Source: Trichoderma breve (lineage: Eukaryota; Ascomycota; Sordariomycetes; Hypocreales; Hypocreaceae). From it: 64,000 nucleotides of DNA. Below, one piece after another: positions 55,711 to 64,000 of the stretch. The number at the start of each line of letters is the position of its first letter. The stretch's first letter is position 1. Made by a program: the position numbers and the translations under genes. The notes under the pieces were generated by a model. That model had not been told where the DNA came from. It ran no database searches and saw only the letters and a program-made list of their open reading frames with translations. The stretch is from the NCBI RefSeq assembly GCF_028502605.1, contig NC_079235.1:4464001-4528000 (forward strand), in the 5' to 3' direction.

Positions 55711-58243
55711 ATGTCACCTCCCTCGGCTCCCGAAAAGCCGACAAAGGCTTGCATGTAGGTAATCCAGTCTCCTTGGCATCTTCTATTGTGCGATTCCGCC
55801 ACTTCCGCATTACACATTTCACTTTCTTACGACGTTCACTATGGAGATTTGGCAACTGTTATTAGTCACTCTTCCGCTTACAATATCAACAGGACGTGCA
55901 ATCATAGGAAATTGAAATGCGATGCGGCTACCGTTGGGCTGCCATGCAGCAGATGTATTGACAAAGGATATCCGGAAACATGCGCTCTTGCTTACAGACG
56001 CCGTCGAAAGTATGCGCTCATAATGCTCCCAGTCTAATTGACGGCTCCCAGTGACCGTTTTTTGATCCATATAGGCCCGCAACTACAGCCAAAGACAAAC
56101 ATCAAGCCTCGTATCATTCAAGTAATCGAGCTCAGTTAGCACGCCCTGCCGAAGCTAAATCTAACGACCAAGTAAGATTTGAAGCCGGATTATTCTTAGT
56201 AATCCGTATATTAATTCCCCAACAGGAACCGCACATTTGTCAAGATGGACGCATTCAAATGCCAGGATGGGATCTCATCGATGGCCGTAAAGGAGTTCAT
56301 TATATGAGCGCCCTTAACCGGCTGGCTCGCAATGAACAAGCCCGCACAGCTCGTGTCTCAACGGCAAGAGCTGGCACAAATAGGCCAGAAAAAGAACATG
56401 GATGTCAAAGAACCAATCTGGTATCACATAATATGCGACTCGATGACGCAGATAAAGAATACCTTCGACAGAAAGGAGCTTTTACTCTGCCTTCTCAGAC
56501 TTGCTGGTATTACCTATTGCCCTGTCCTTGCTAGACAATTCGCTAATTATTTTATTAGTGAAACAATGCTACGACAACACTTTATCTCAGTTTACCCACA
56601 AATTCCAGTTTTTGATTACGTGGATTTCGTGGATTCATACTTATCAGGGTCATTTTCTTGGTTCATGATGCAGGCAGTACTGGCTAGCGCGGTGCCATAT
56701 ACTGCCATGGAGGTCTTGATAGAATGCGGCTTCACCGATCGTTTGACAGCATTGCAATTTTTTTTTTCCAATGCGGTGAGATTATATGACTTCGAATACG
56801 AAGAGAGCCAGCTGGCCAAATTACAAGGATCTCTCGTTCTGAGTACTGTCCTTGTATCATACACCATGGACAAAGATTTCCGATTCTGGCACCATAACGC
56901 TGTGCGCCTTGCGGTGAGACTTGGTCTACATCAGGAGTAAGTCGCCCTCTCATGCATATACAGGGATAACTAATTAATAAAAAAAAGTCATGTCGTGGAG
57001 GAGAAGGAACCTGCCATGAAGAGTTTATACCAACGGATATGGTCCGCAATATGTGTGAGGGCTTTAAATTTTGACCCACAGATGCCGAGCATGCAAAAAG
57101 CTGATTCTTCTGCCAGTGCCGTGAAATCATTTTCTCCATCATACATTTGGAAGCGCCCAGATTGATCCAGTATAACGTTCGTCAAGCACCCGAGGTGGAA
57201 TGGTGGAATACGCCTATTCCAGCATCCTACGCCTCAATCATACCATCGTGGACCGAAGGTCAAAAGTTTTACAGCAGCGAGCATATGAAACTAGCCATCA
57301 TAGGTAATTTTTGTGCCTACTTGGAGACGATTTACCATGGTTGCTAAACAGGAGTAGCTATTCGCTGGCAAGACGTTTTACGCGCATTGGACAGTGAACA
57401 ACCCCCAACGAGAGAAAGCATTGACGAAGAAATGTCTTGTTCTTTCGCAGAATGGAGAAAATCTATTCCAAAAGACATATCATTTAGCCGCAGGTCTTCG
57501 CAGGAGAGAGTCGATGAAATCTGGATAGCAGCTCTGGAGGCAAGCTGCTACAGGTTTGAGTGTATTTTCTACCGTTCATTGCTCCGTCGCACTCTTGCTC
57601 GCGGAATGACCGGTGGGCAAGTAGACTCCCTGAAACAGCGACTTCGGATGGCAATATTCGAGCTAGACACCATTGTCAGCCGCCTCGTGATGGCTAACCT
57701 TCTAAGGTTTGCTAATTTGAACTTGTAAGTGAGATACTGCCGTTAATTGGCGTCTATAGTACTTTGGTCTGATGAAAGAAATGTAGGCTTGGCTGTGTAA
57801 CCTGCTTATTAGCACTCCATATCGAAACTGTTTTAGAGTCAACCGAGTCGCCAATTACACGATCATTGGCTGTCACGTATATTCGTCGCACCGAATTAGC
57901 TTTGCAACAGATCTGTGAAGTCGTTCCAGCTATGGAGTGCAACCTCCGTCTCCTTCACCGGTTCCTTGATCAGAAGAGGCTCGACGCGGCCTCTACCGCC
58001 GATGTAACACTGGCGGATAATCCGTTGAGCGGAGAAACAGAAGAACGAGAACCTGAACCACCGAGTCAAAATTTACAAGATCAAAGTGGCGTAAATGAAC
58101 TAGAGCTACGGGCTGACATAATGAACAGCAATTTACGGCTACAGGATGAGGATACAGCCGATGATATAGGCGATGTAAATGACTGGCTCGATGGCCTAGT
58201 ATGGCTCGATTATTTGAAGGACTCCAATATTTTACCTAGTTAG
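55711..58243 (+). CDS. Zn2Cys6 transcription factor, nine exons
   Basis: Nine exons (55711-55754, 55893-56009, 56075-56171, 56226-56506, 56559-56936, 56988-57054, 57117-57303, 57352-57724, 57787-58243) total 2001 nt, 666 residues, and every phase closes. The Gal4-type cluster ACMTCNHRKLKCD...PCSRC is assembled across intron 1, followed by YRRRRK. The middle carries the fungal-specific regulator domain: RLDDADKEYLRQKGAF and, after the next splice, HFISVYPQIPVFDYVDF, then VRLAVRLGLHQ and WSAIC joined to CREIIFS. The C-terminus is acidic with DWLDGLVWLDYL. It is probably nuclear. The tandem MFS gene 500 bp downstream on the same strand is a natural candidate target. Introns are 50-140 bp with consensus ends, apart from the last exon's modest acceptor. 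Confidence 0.85.
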
Positions 58244-58743
58244 ATACGTGATAACAATTGTAAATAAGGGTTAATTATGGAGAAGAATGCCTTGAAGTTT
58301 GCAGATCGGCCGTCGTAGCCTAAAGTGGTGATGGCCTCTCTCTTATCGCAAGCTTAGCCTTGTAGTTATACTGTCACAGCGCTACTTATCACTTTTACGA
58401 CTTCGTTCTCTCTCAGACCCTTCTTTTAAGGAATCAGACGAATAAACAAACAATTCCGTATGGAGACATTTCATCGGCGTCCGGTCAGGTTGTTTACTAA
58501 TACTGCCTCATCCTTCGGCTCGGCTTTTGGCTGCTCGGGAATTCAACTTTTGCACCGATAACGAAATTTGGATTTATTTTATCTCACAAATCAACTTCTA
58601 CTTCTTCTGTATATAATGTGTCGATGCTTCTCTTGTAACCGAATACCCTGGGACAGTTCTGGCTTACTCATAGTGCCAGCAAAAGCACAATTAGCACCAG
58701 CGTATTCACTTTACTCGTCCTTGCTTGTACGCCCGAGCCTGCC
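58244..58743. other. Intergenic region
   Basis: 500 bp between the Zn2Cys6 regulator and the MFS gene. A TGTATATAATG stretch near 58607-58617 lies about 130 bp upstream of the MFS start and may be its TATA element. No gene is supported. Confidence 0.5.
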
Positions 58744-60357
58744 ATGTCGGATACCGAACGCACTCTATATGATACGGACGAATCATCGCCTCCTCATCCT
58801 AGTACACAGACAATCGCAAACTCGAAAATCACCTATGTACGGTTTATTCTCGACCGGCCACTCATAACCCCAGCCGTATTGAGCCACCGGTATGAGGGCT
58901 TGGGAACGCCCTCAAATCCATATCTAGTCACTTGGATCGAAGATGATCCTCGCAACGCGAGAGAATGGTCTCAGGGGAGGAAAGTATTGACGACCATTAT
59001 TATGGCAATGCTCACACTAGCGGCCTCATTTGTCTCGTCAACGTATTCGGGGAGTAGAAGCGAAATTATCTCCGATCTACATGCCAGCGAGGAAGTGTTT
59101 GCCCTTGGGCTTTCACTTTACGTCTTGGGATTCGCTCTCGGTCCGTTATTCTGGGCACCATTGGGCGAGTTGTACGGTCGCCAAATTATTTTCTTTATAA
59201 CCTACGGAGCATTCACTGCCTTCAATGCTGGTAGCGCCGGTGCTCAACATATATATTCTCTCGTCATCCTACGATTCTTTGCCGGAGCATTTGCTGCTTC
59301 GGCTCTCACAAATCCCGGAGGTGTCATTGCAGATATGTTTGACGCTACTCATCGAGGCTTGGCCATGGCTTTATTCGCAGCAGGGCCATTCATGGGGCCA
59401 ATCCTGGGGCCTATCGTGGGCGGCTTCTTGGGTGAGGCGCACGGCTGGCGTTGGGTATCTGGATTGACGGCCATTTTCTCGGGAGCGCTATGGATTATAA
59501 CTGCTGTCTTTGTGCCGGAGACATTTGCACCGTTTCTTTTACGGAAACGAGCAGAACAGCTATCTAAGTTGACCGGCCACTATTATCGCAGCAAACTTGA
59601 GGCTGGGAAAAGCGAAAAGTCCGCTTGGGGCGAACTTGCAGTATCGTTGACTCGCCCATGGGCGTTACTTTTCTATGAACCCATCGTACTACTATTGTCT
59701 CTCTACATGTCTATTACCTATGGAACTCTGTACATGTTTTTCGGAGCTATACCGATCGTATTTCAGCAACAACGTGGTTGGGGAGAAGGACAGGGAGGAT
59801 TGGCTTTCATTGGAATACTTGTTGGAGTGATCTTGGCCGTCCTGTCGTCTATTCTATACCAGAGACGCTACAAAGGAATGGTACAGAAAAACAGGGCTAG
59901 TGGTGGCACAGGATCTCTCCCACCAGAAGCTCGCCTACCTATGGGCATGATTGGGGCAATAGTTCTACCCATCGGTCTAATTTGGTTTGCATGGACAAAC
60001 TATCCGAGTATTCATTGGATGGCTAGCATCTCGGCGGGTGTGCCATTCGGTTTTGGTATGGTACTGGTCTTTACATCCGTCAGTGCTTATCTCGTGGATA
60101 CATACATGGCCTTCGCCGCCTCTGCGCTGGCAGCCAATGTAGTTATGCGCTCAACTTTTGCCGCCGCCTTTCCTTTATTCACTGGGTATATGTATGCAGG
60201 GTTGGGAATTCACTGGGCTTCAATGATTCCAGCGTTCTTGACATTGGCTTGCGCCCCGTTACCCTTCCTCTTCTACAAGTGGGGTGGCCGTATACGGGCT
60301 CGATGCAAGTATGCAGCTGCTGCACAGGATGTCCGAAAAGCAATAGAGGAGAAATAG
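58744..60357 (+). CDS. MFS transporter, 12-TM (DHA1-like)
   Basis: A single-exon gene encoding 537 residues from the ATG at 58744. A hydrophilic N-terminus of about 75 residues precedes NAREWSQGRKVLTTIIMAM, typical of polyamine/drug MFS members. The segments contain the motifs LGELYGRQ (motif A), GPILGPIVGGFLGE (motif C) and a central loop with TGHYYRSKLEAGKSEKS, giving a likely 12 helices. Such proteins export drugs, polyamines or metabolites at the plasma membrane. It is downstream of a Zn2Cys6 regulator on the same strand and converges with an RTA1-like gene, with only 311 bp between. Substrate unknown. Confidence 0.93.
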   Translation: MSDTERTLYDTDESSPPHPSTQTIANSKITYVRFILDRPLITPAVLSHRYEGLGTPSNPYLVTWIEDDPRNAREWSQGRKVLTTIIMAMLTLAASFVSSTYSGSRSEIISDLHASEEVFALGLSLYVLGFALGPLFWAPLGELYGRQIIFFITYGAFTAFNAGSAGAQHIYSLVILRFFAGAFAASALTNPGGVIADMFDATHRGLAMALFAAGPFMGPILGPIVGGFLGEAHGWRWVSGLTAIFSGALWIITAVFVPETFAPFLLRKRAEQLSKLTGHYYRSKLEAGKSEKSAWGELAVSLTRPWALLFYEPIVLLLSLYMSITYGTLYMFFGAIPIVFQQQRGWGEGQGGLAFIGILVGVILAVLSSILYQRRYKGMVQKNRASGGTGSLPPEARLPMGMIGAIVLPIGLIWFAWTNYPSIHWMASISAGVPFGFGMVLVFTSVSAYLVDTYMAFAASALAANVVMRSTFAAAFPLFTGYMYAGLGIHWASMIPAFLTLACAPLPFLFYKWGGRIRARCKYAAAAQDVRKAIEEK

Positions 60358-60668
60358 GTTGAAAACGAACATGTGGTGTTGTTGCTGGTAACTTAGTAGA
60401 TCTGGGAGAGAGCTGCGAGCGGCCCAAGTTATTAGCTGAAGAGAGATTCATGTCCACTGAGGATTTGGAGAAAAGAAAAATACATTGTTCCCCTCGCGAT
60501 GATAATAGGGGCAACTAACTCTATAGACTAATAATAATTAAAATGATAGACACGAGATGAAATATTGTTTCCCGATGGGTTGCTGTAACGAGCCCTGAAT
60601 TCGATCATTTGAAGCAGAATTGACTCCAAATGGCTTCTGGTCTACGACGCGTTCTCGCCCCATTATGC
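60358..60668. other. Intergenic region between convergent genes
   Basis: 311 bp holding both 3' untranslated regions of the MFS and RTA1-like genes. Nothing else is seen. Confidence 0.5.
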
Positions 60669-61704
60669 TCAGCTCCGGCCTCCGACATTGATTAGTTGAA
60701 ACCCATTCTTGAACGCCTTCTCTCCACGCATCAGTAAACCAATCTCTCCCGGGTGTCTCCAGTGAAGCCAAAATACAACGATCAGCATTGGGAGAGCGTC
60801 AAAAATGTAAATAAAGGCCTCCCTGGAAAGCAGATACCCATCATTTCCTTCGACGTATTCGATAACACGGAATAGATTTCGAATGATTATCAAGATAGCA
60901 GAAACGTATAAAGTCTGGAGGTAGACTTGCCAGCGGACCTCCGGTTGTTGTGAGCGAGCCGTTGGGATCGACCGCATTCGATAGTGGAACACGCCTGCGA
61001 CGACGACGAAAATGGCGAACCAGATTAATTGCAGCACAAGGCCTCCAATAATGACGTTGTTGCCGGTGTGGGACATGGATTGATTGTTCTTTGCCGTGGC
61101 TAGAATTCCGCTGCCTAATTATGGTACAAATTTGTGTGATTAGCGAATGTCCTTTAGATGAGGGTGAGAAACAAGGCTCGTACCTCCAGCCAGCATGAGG
61201 AAACAAACAATATCTCCAGTTACGAATATCTTGGTCAACCATTGTGGTCTAATAATCGAATGTTCTTGTCCATCGACAAGGAGGATGATTCGACCGAGAA
61301 TCATGTAGATAGAAGCCGCGAATAATGCTGGTGCAAGCAAGATAAACATGCTCTGGATAAGGTATGGCCCCAGAGTCCAACAACCAACGTCTTGGACTCC
61401 AGATGCCGCTCTACCCACGAATCCAATGAACTCAACTAAAAAAAACGAGTCGAAAGTCAGCGCCTGTGTCTTGTGTCTGTCTTCGTGATTGGCAGCATGG
61501 AAGATGGGGGCCCAGCGTACAAAAACAGCCGATTACCAATGGAGTCAAATACCAACTCCTTGTCTTCCACATCTGTATAAAGTGGAACACGCCGGACAAA
61601 AAGAACAGAACGCAGAACAAAGCAGCGGCACCCACAGAAGGGTGGTATCGGTAGTAGGCAAACGTGGCATGCTGCCAGTTCGGGTCGCAGGCGGTGCTGC
61701 TCAT
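60669..61704 (-). CDS. RTA1-like seven-TM protein
   Basis: Three exons (61704-61521, 61435-61184, 61114-60669) give 882 nt, 293 residues; phases close. The protein reads as a chain of hydrophobic segments: HPSVGAAALFCVLFFLSGVFHF, YLTPLVIGCFFEFIGFVGRAASG (across intron 1), SMFILLAPALFAASIYMILGR, the KIFVTGDIVCFLMLAGG segment, and YVEGNDGYLLSREAFIYIFDALPML. These are hallmarks of the RTA1 family, linked in yeast to drug and long-chain-base resistance and thought to act as lipid-translocating exporters or membrane sensors at the plasma membrane. It converges with the MFS gene. The start is at MSSTACDPNW; its leader contains a run of T residues on the coding strand. Confidence 0.92.
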
Positions 61705-62603
61705 GGTGGTCCAGGGACAATGTAAGGTATAGGACGGAATAAGAAAGGAAATCAACTAGAGGTTCTTGGAGACGTGATGAAGAAGTGCTTAGAGTAAAAA
61801 AAAAAAAAAGATAGAAAGGACCTATTGCTACATTTAAATGCAAAGGATGTATCCGTTGTTCGACAGGCTGATTCTCCCATCTCCACTCCCGGCACAGAGC
61901 CACTGGTAGTCAAACCTAAAGTGTCAACTCAAAAAGCAAAAGAAAGGGTCTTTTGGTCCGCAGTTCACCTCTGTCTGCGACCTCCTCGTAAACCAAATTT
62001 TCCGTATACGTGGATAGGCGTATTGTTGAGTCTGGGATTGGCGAAGCTCTATGAAGTACTCCGTAGGATTTGCCATGTACGCGTATCTCCTCAAGGCTTT
62101 CCAAAGAAGTCTGTCTAAAGGGTCATGTACCCATGATACTAATTCCTTATTCTCCATATTCAAAACGAAGCTGACGAATAGACCTACGCAGTTCCCGTGT
62201 GTTGACAACTATTACGAAGCCAATCCGTTGCTTTCAAGATAACCTAGTTCCAGAATGCGCCGCCCCCCTGATCCACCCGCGTATTCCTGCTTCTCCCATT
62301 GGTCGGCCCTAAATAGCTTTCTTTGGCTCGCATAAATTCTGTCGGATCCATGAATTTTGCTGGCCTCCTACACATAGCTGTGTGAATGAACTCCGCAGTC
62401 TACTCCGTAGCAAAGATGCATGCATTCACTCAATGATACAATCGGTGCACCTAGATTATGTTGGTCCAAAACATCTTGGTGCTGTATTTTGCAGGATGCG
62501 ACGCCTATTTTATTCTAATTATGTTCCGCATTGCCATCTATTAACATTAATTTTCGTATGTAGAATCCATTATTTTGGGTTGGCTTCAGATGACGTCTGC
62601 GTA
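61705..62603. other. Intergenic region
   Basis: 0.9 kb between the RTA1-like promoter and the 3' end of the Zn2Cys6 gene. It includes a 16-base A run (about 61796-61811) and TACTCCGTA 9-mers at 62057-62065 and 62401-62409. No gene is supported. Confidence 0.5.
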
Positions 62604-63842
62604 TTAGTTGAGCTCTACTTTCCCTTCGATGCTTTTTTCTATACTATCTAGTACAGATATCTGCTCTTGGAATGCCGTTGGATATATCCCGGAGGTATTA
62701 CTTATGACCTTAAGCTGCTCCTCGGGCCATACCAACCACCGCGCCCATGGTGTCCCTAGATAAGTCGATATTGACTCAATCAAAAAGCGCCCAGAAGGAC
62801 CAAATATCCAGAAATGCCGTAAACGATGCAAAATAACGGCGTGGAAAGATAATATGATGAGTGCCTCGGGTATTCGTTGCCTGATCATTTCCCCAAACCT
62901 GGCTGGTATGAGAATTGACCACGCGACGGTGAAGTGCACTCGGGTAGCTGGGCTGATGCGATGGAGCTCGAAAATCCACTGCAGGATCTCAATAGCCTCA
63001 AGACATACGTCTTTATCGGACTCTTCGAGATCACATTCATCAATGAGAGAGATTACATCATCGCATTCCTGAGGCCGCCGCTTGCCAAGGCCCCTGGCCC
63101 CCGAGAAATCCTTATGCCCAACAATCCCTCTAACGATGTCTTTGATGGTTGGCCATGCTTTTTGTATTACCGCGCGCACACCTTGATGGACTGGAAAGTA
63201 GGTGCCGAGTTGTTCGAGGAAAGAGTTGAAGTCGTTGCTTTGAAAAGTCTCAAACATGACCTGAAGGCCAAGAAACGAAGCATACAGAAACCAGGCGCAC
63301 GAATTTTGCTGAGAGAGGGCCAATTCGGACCTGTTGAACAGTGACAACGCTCGCGTCTGGAGTTCCGTTGCTTTGGTGCGGAAGGTTTGTTGCTGTGCCC
63401 GGTGAACAGTGCTCATGTGTGCCGCCGATAAGGCAAGAAGTTGATCCATGAGAAAGGGGTTGGCGAGAGCGCATTGCATCATCACTCTACGCGTCGATGA
63501 AGGTAACGGCAGGATGCTCGCTTCCTCAAGCCCACGTGATTCCAAGTGGTGAAGCAACTCAAGATGCCCCAAGCCGTACGCTTGATCTCGCCACTCCTGA
63601 GTAACCCATTGTCGCTGCGGCGGAACTGCAGACGGCGACGGCGACGGTGATGGTGTCGGCGTCAATAGTGATGCTGCTGGTTTTGTTCGAAAGGTGCGAT
63701 AGGACGGGCGTGTGTGGCGGTATGAACAGGAGCGATTGGTGATGGAACAATTCAGGCAAATTGGAGAACTCTCGTCGCATTTTTTATGGCGCTGCTTGCA
63801 TTCTCTACACCCGTGTCGGGACTTGCGGTGAGAGCTACGCAT
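62604..63842 (-). CDS. Zn2Cys6 transcription factor (UPC2-like)
   Basis: Single-exon gene of 412 residues, taking the ATG at 63842 that begins MRSSHRKSRHGC. The zinc cluster is C-RECKQRHKKC-DESSPIC-LNC, with a final C in RSC, at about residues 12-40, the short-N-terminus form seen in sterol-uptake-control-like (UPC2/ECM22) regulators. A Ser/Pro linker (PSPSPSPSAVP) and the LLHHLESR-type region follow, then the helical effector domain with FLMDQLLALSAAHMS and FFPVHQG-like text. No membrane segment is seen, and the role is likely a nuclear activator of neighbouring or sterol genes. It lies on the minus strand, with the RTA1-like gene and its promoter 0.9 kb beyond its 3' end. UPC2-type regulators govern sterol and drug responses, in keeping with an adjacent RTA1 gene. 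Confidence 0.9.
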   Translation of the reverse strand: MRSSHRKSRHGCRECKQRHKKCDESSPICLNCSITNRSCSYRHTRPSYRTFRTKPAASLLTPTPSPSPSPSAVPPQRQWVTQEWRDQAYGLGHLELLHHLESRGLEEASILPLPSSTRRVMMQCALANPFLMDQLLALSAAHMSTVHRAQQQTFRTKATELQTRALSLFNRSELALSQQNSCAWFLYASFLGLQVMFETFQSNDFNSFLEQLGTYFPVHQGVRAVIQKAWPTIKDIVRGIVGHKDFSGARGLGKRRPQECDDVISLIDECDLEESDKDVCLEAIEILQWIFELHRISPATRVHFTVAWSILIPARFGEMIRQRIPEALIILSFHAVILHRLRHFWIFGPSGRFLIESISTYLGTPWARWLVWPEEQLKVISNTSGIYPTAFQEQISVLDSIEKSIEGKVELN

Positions 63843-64000
63843 GATTGAGCTGTATAGAAGGCGAGCGTAGAATCTTAGATGGAAGAGGATGAACAAATGC
63901 GTTGGTTATGAAGCCAGGGCGGATTTGTACGATTTAACAATGAGGAAACCGTAAATAATAATCCGAAACTGATGAGCCACGACAAGTAATTATTAGTTAC
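63843..64000. other. Window end
   Basis: The last 158 bp are upstream of the Zn2Cys6 gene. No feature beyond a presumed promoter is seen. Confidence 0.4.

Noticed and set aside
56226..57303. Apparent frameshifts and stop codons in the nine-exon Zn2Cys6 gene
   Set aside because: Three short introns (56507-56558, 56937-56987, 57055-57116) with correct phase restore the conserved domain, so the gene does not look like a pseudogene.
1..64000. CRISPR arrays, bacterial insertion sequences, rRNA genes
   Set aside because: No regularly spaced repeats, no transposase-like frames and no rRNA-like sequence were seen, as expected for fungal nuclear DNA.

Overview
The window is filamentous-fungal nuclear DNA. 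Most genes are broken by short introns (about 50-80 bp) with GT(A/G)AGT-like donors, CTGAC/CTAAC-like branch points and (C/T)AG acceptors. The families are those of Pezizomycotina: Zn2Cys6 and C2H2 regulators, a UstYa-family protein, an A-T-R adenylate-forming reductase, HeLo-domain, 2EXR and RTA1-like proteins, and secreted GH55 and PL7/PL20-type enzymes. A hypocrealean, perhaps Trichoderma-like, source is my inference from the gene content; no search was run.

Layout. 0-12 kb: SnoaL-like protein, dienelactone hydrolase, an orphan protein, a C2H2 regulator, then a minus-strand run of a PEP mutase/isocitrate lyase-family enzyme, a zinc alcohol dehydrogenase and a 14-TM MFS exporter. 12.5-15.1 kb: an oligopeptide (OPT) transporter with a 9-nt microexon. 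15.1-18.0 kb: no gene seen. 18.0-20.5 kb: a small secreted Gly/Tyr repeat protein divergently paired with a UstYa-type protein, the best candidate here for an undescribed RiPP-like system. 20.7-26.5 kb: a giant regulator combining Zn2Cys6, homeobox and C2H2 motifs, then GTP cyclohydrolase I, whose 3' end lies in a 29-bp tandem repeat. 28.4-32.0 kb: convergent GH16-like and GH55 beta-1,3-glucan enzymes. 35.7-42.8 kb: a HeLo-pseudokinase (MLKL-like layout), a SYLF-domain protein and a 2EXR protein. 43.7-50.4 kb: an A-T-R reductase and a bZIP regulator. 53.9-63.8 kb: a secreted polysaccharide lyase, then Zn2Cys6 regulator, MFS transporter, RTA1-like membrane protein and a second Zn2Cys6 regulator.

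Exon coordinates were worked out by hand from splice consensus, phase continuity and protein-family expectations. Phases close exactly for the dienelactone hydrolase, OPT, UstYa, homeobox, GH16, GH55, SYLF, A-T-R, Zn2Cys6 (55.7 kb) and RTA1 models. Uncertain points are the last intron of the C2H2 regulator at 3.3-5.8 kb, the first exon of the orphan protein at 2.0-2.8 kb, and the 5' end of the bZIP gene.
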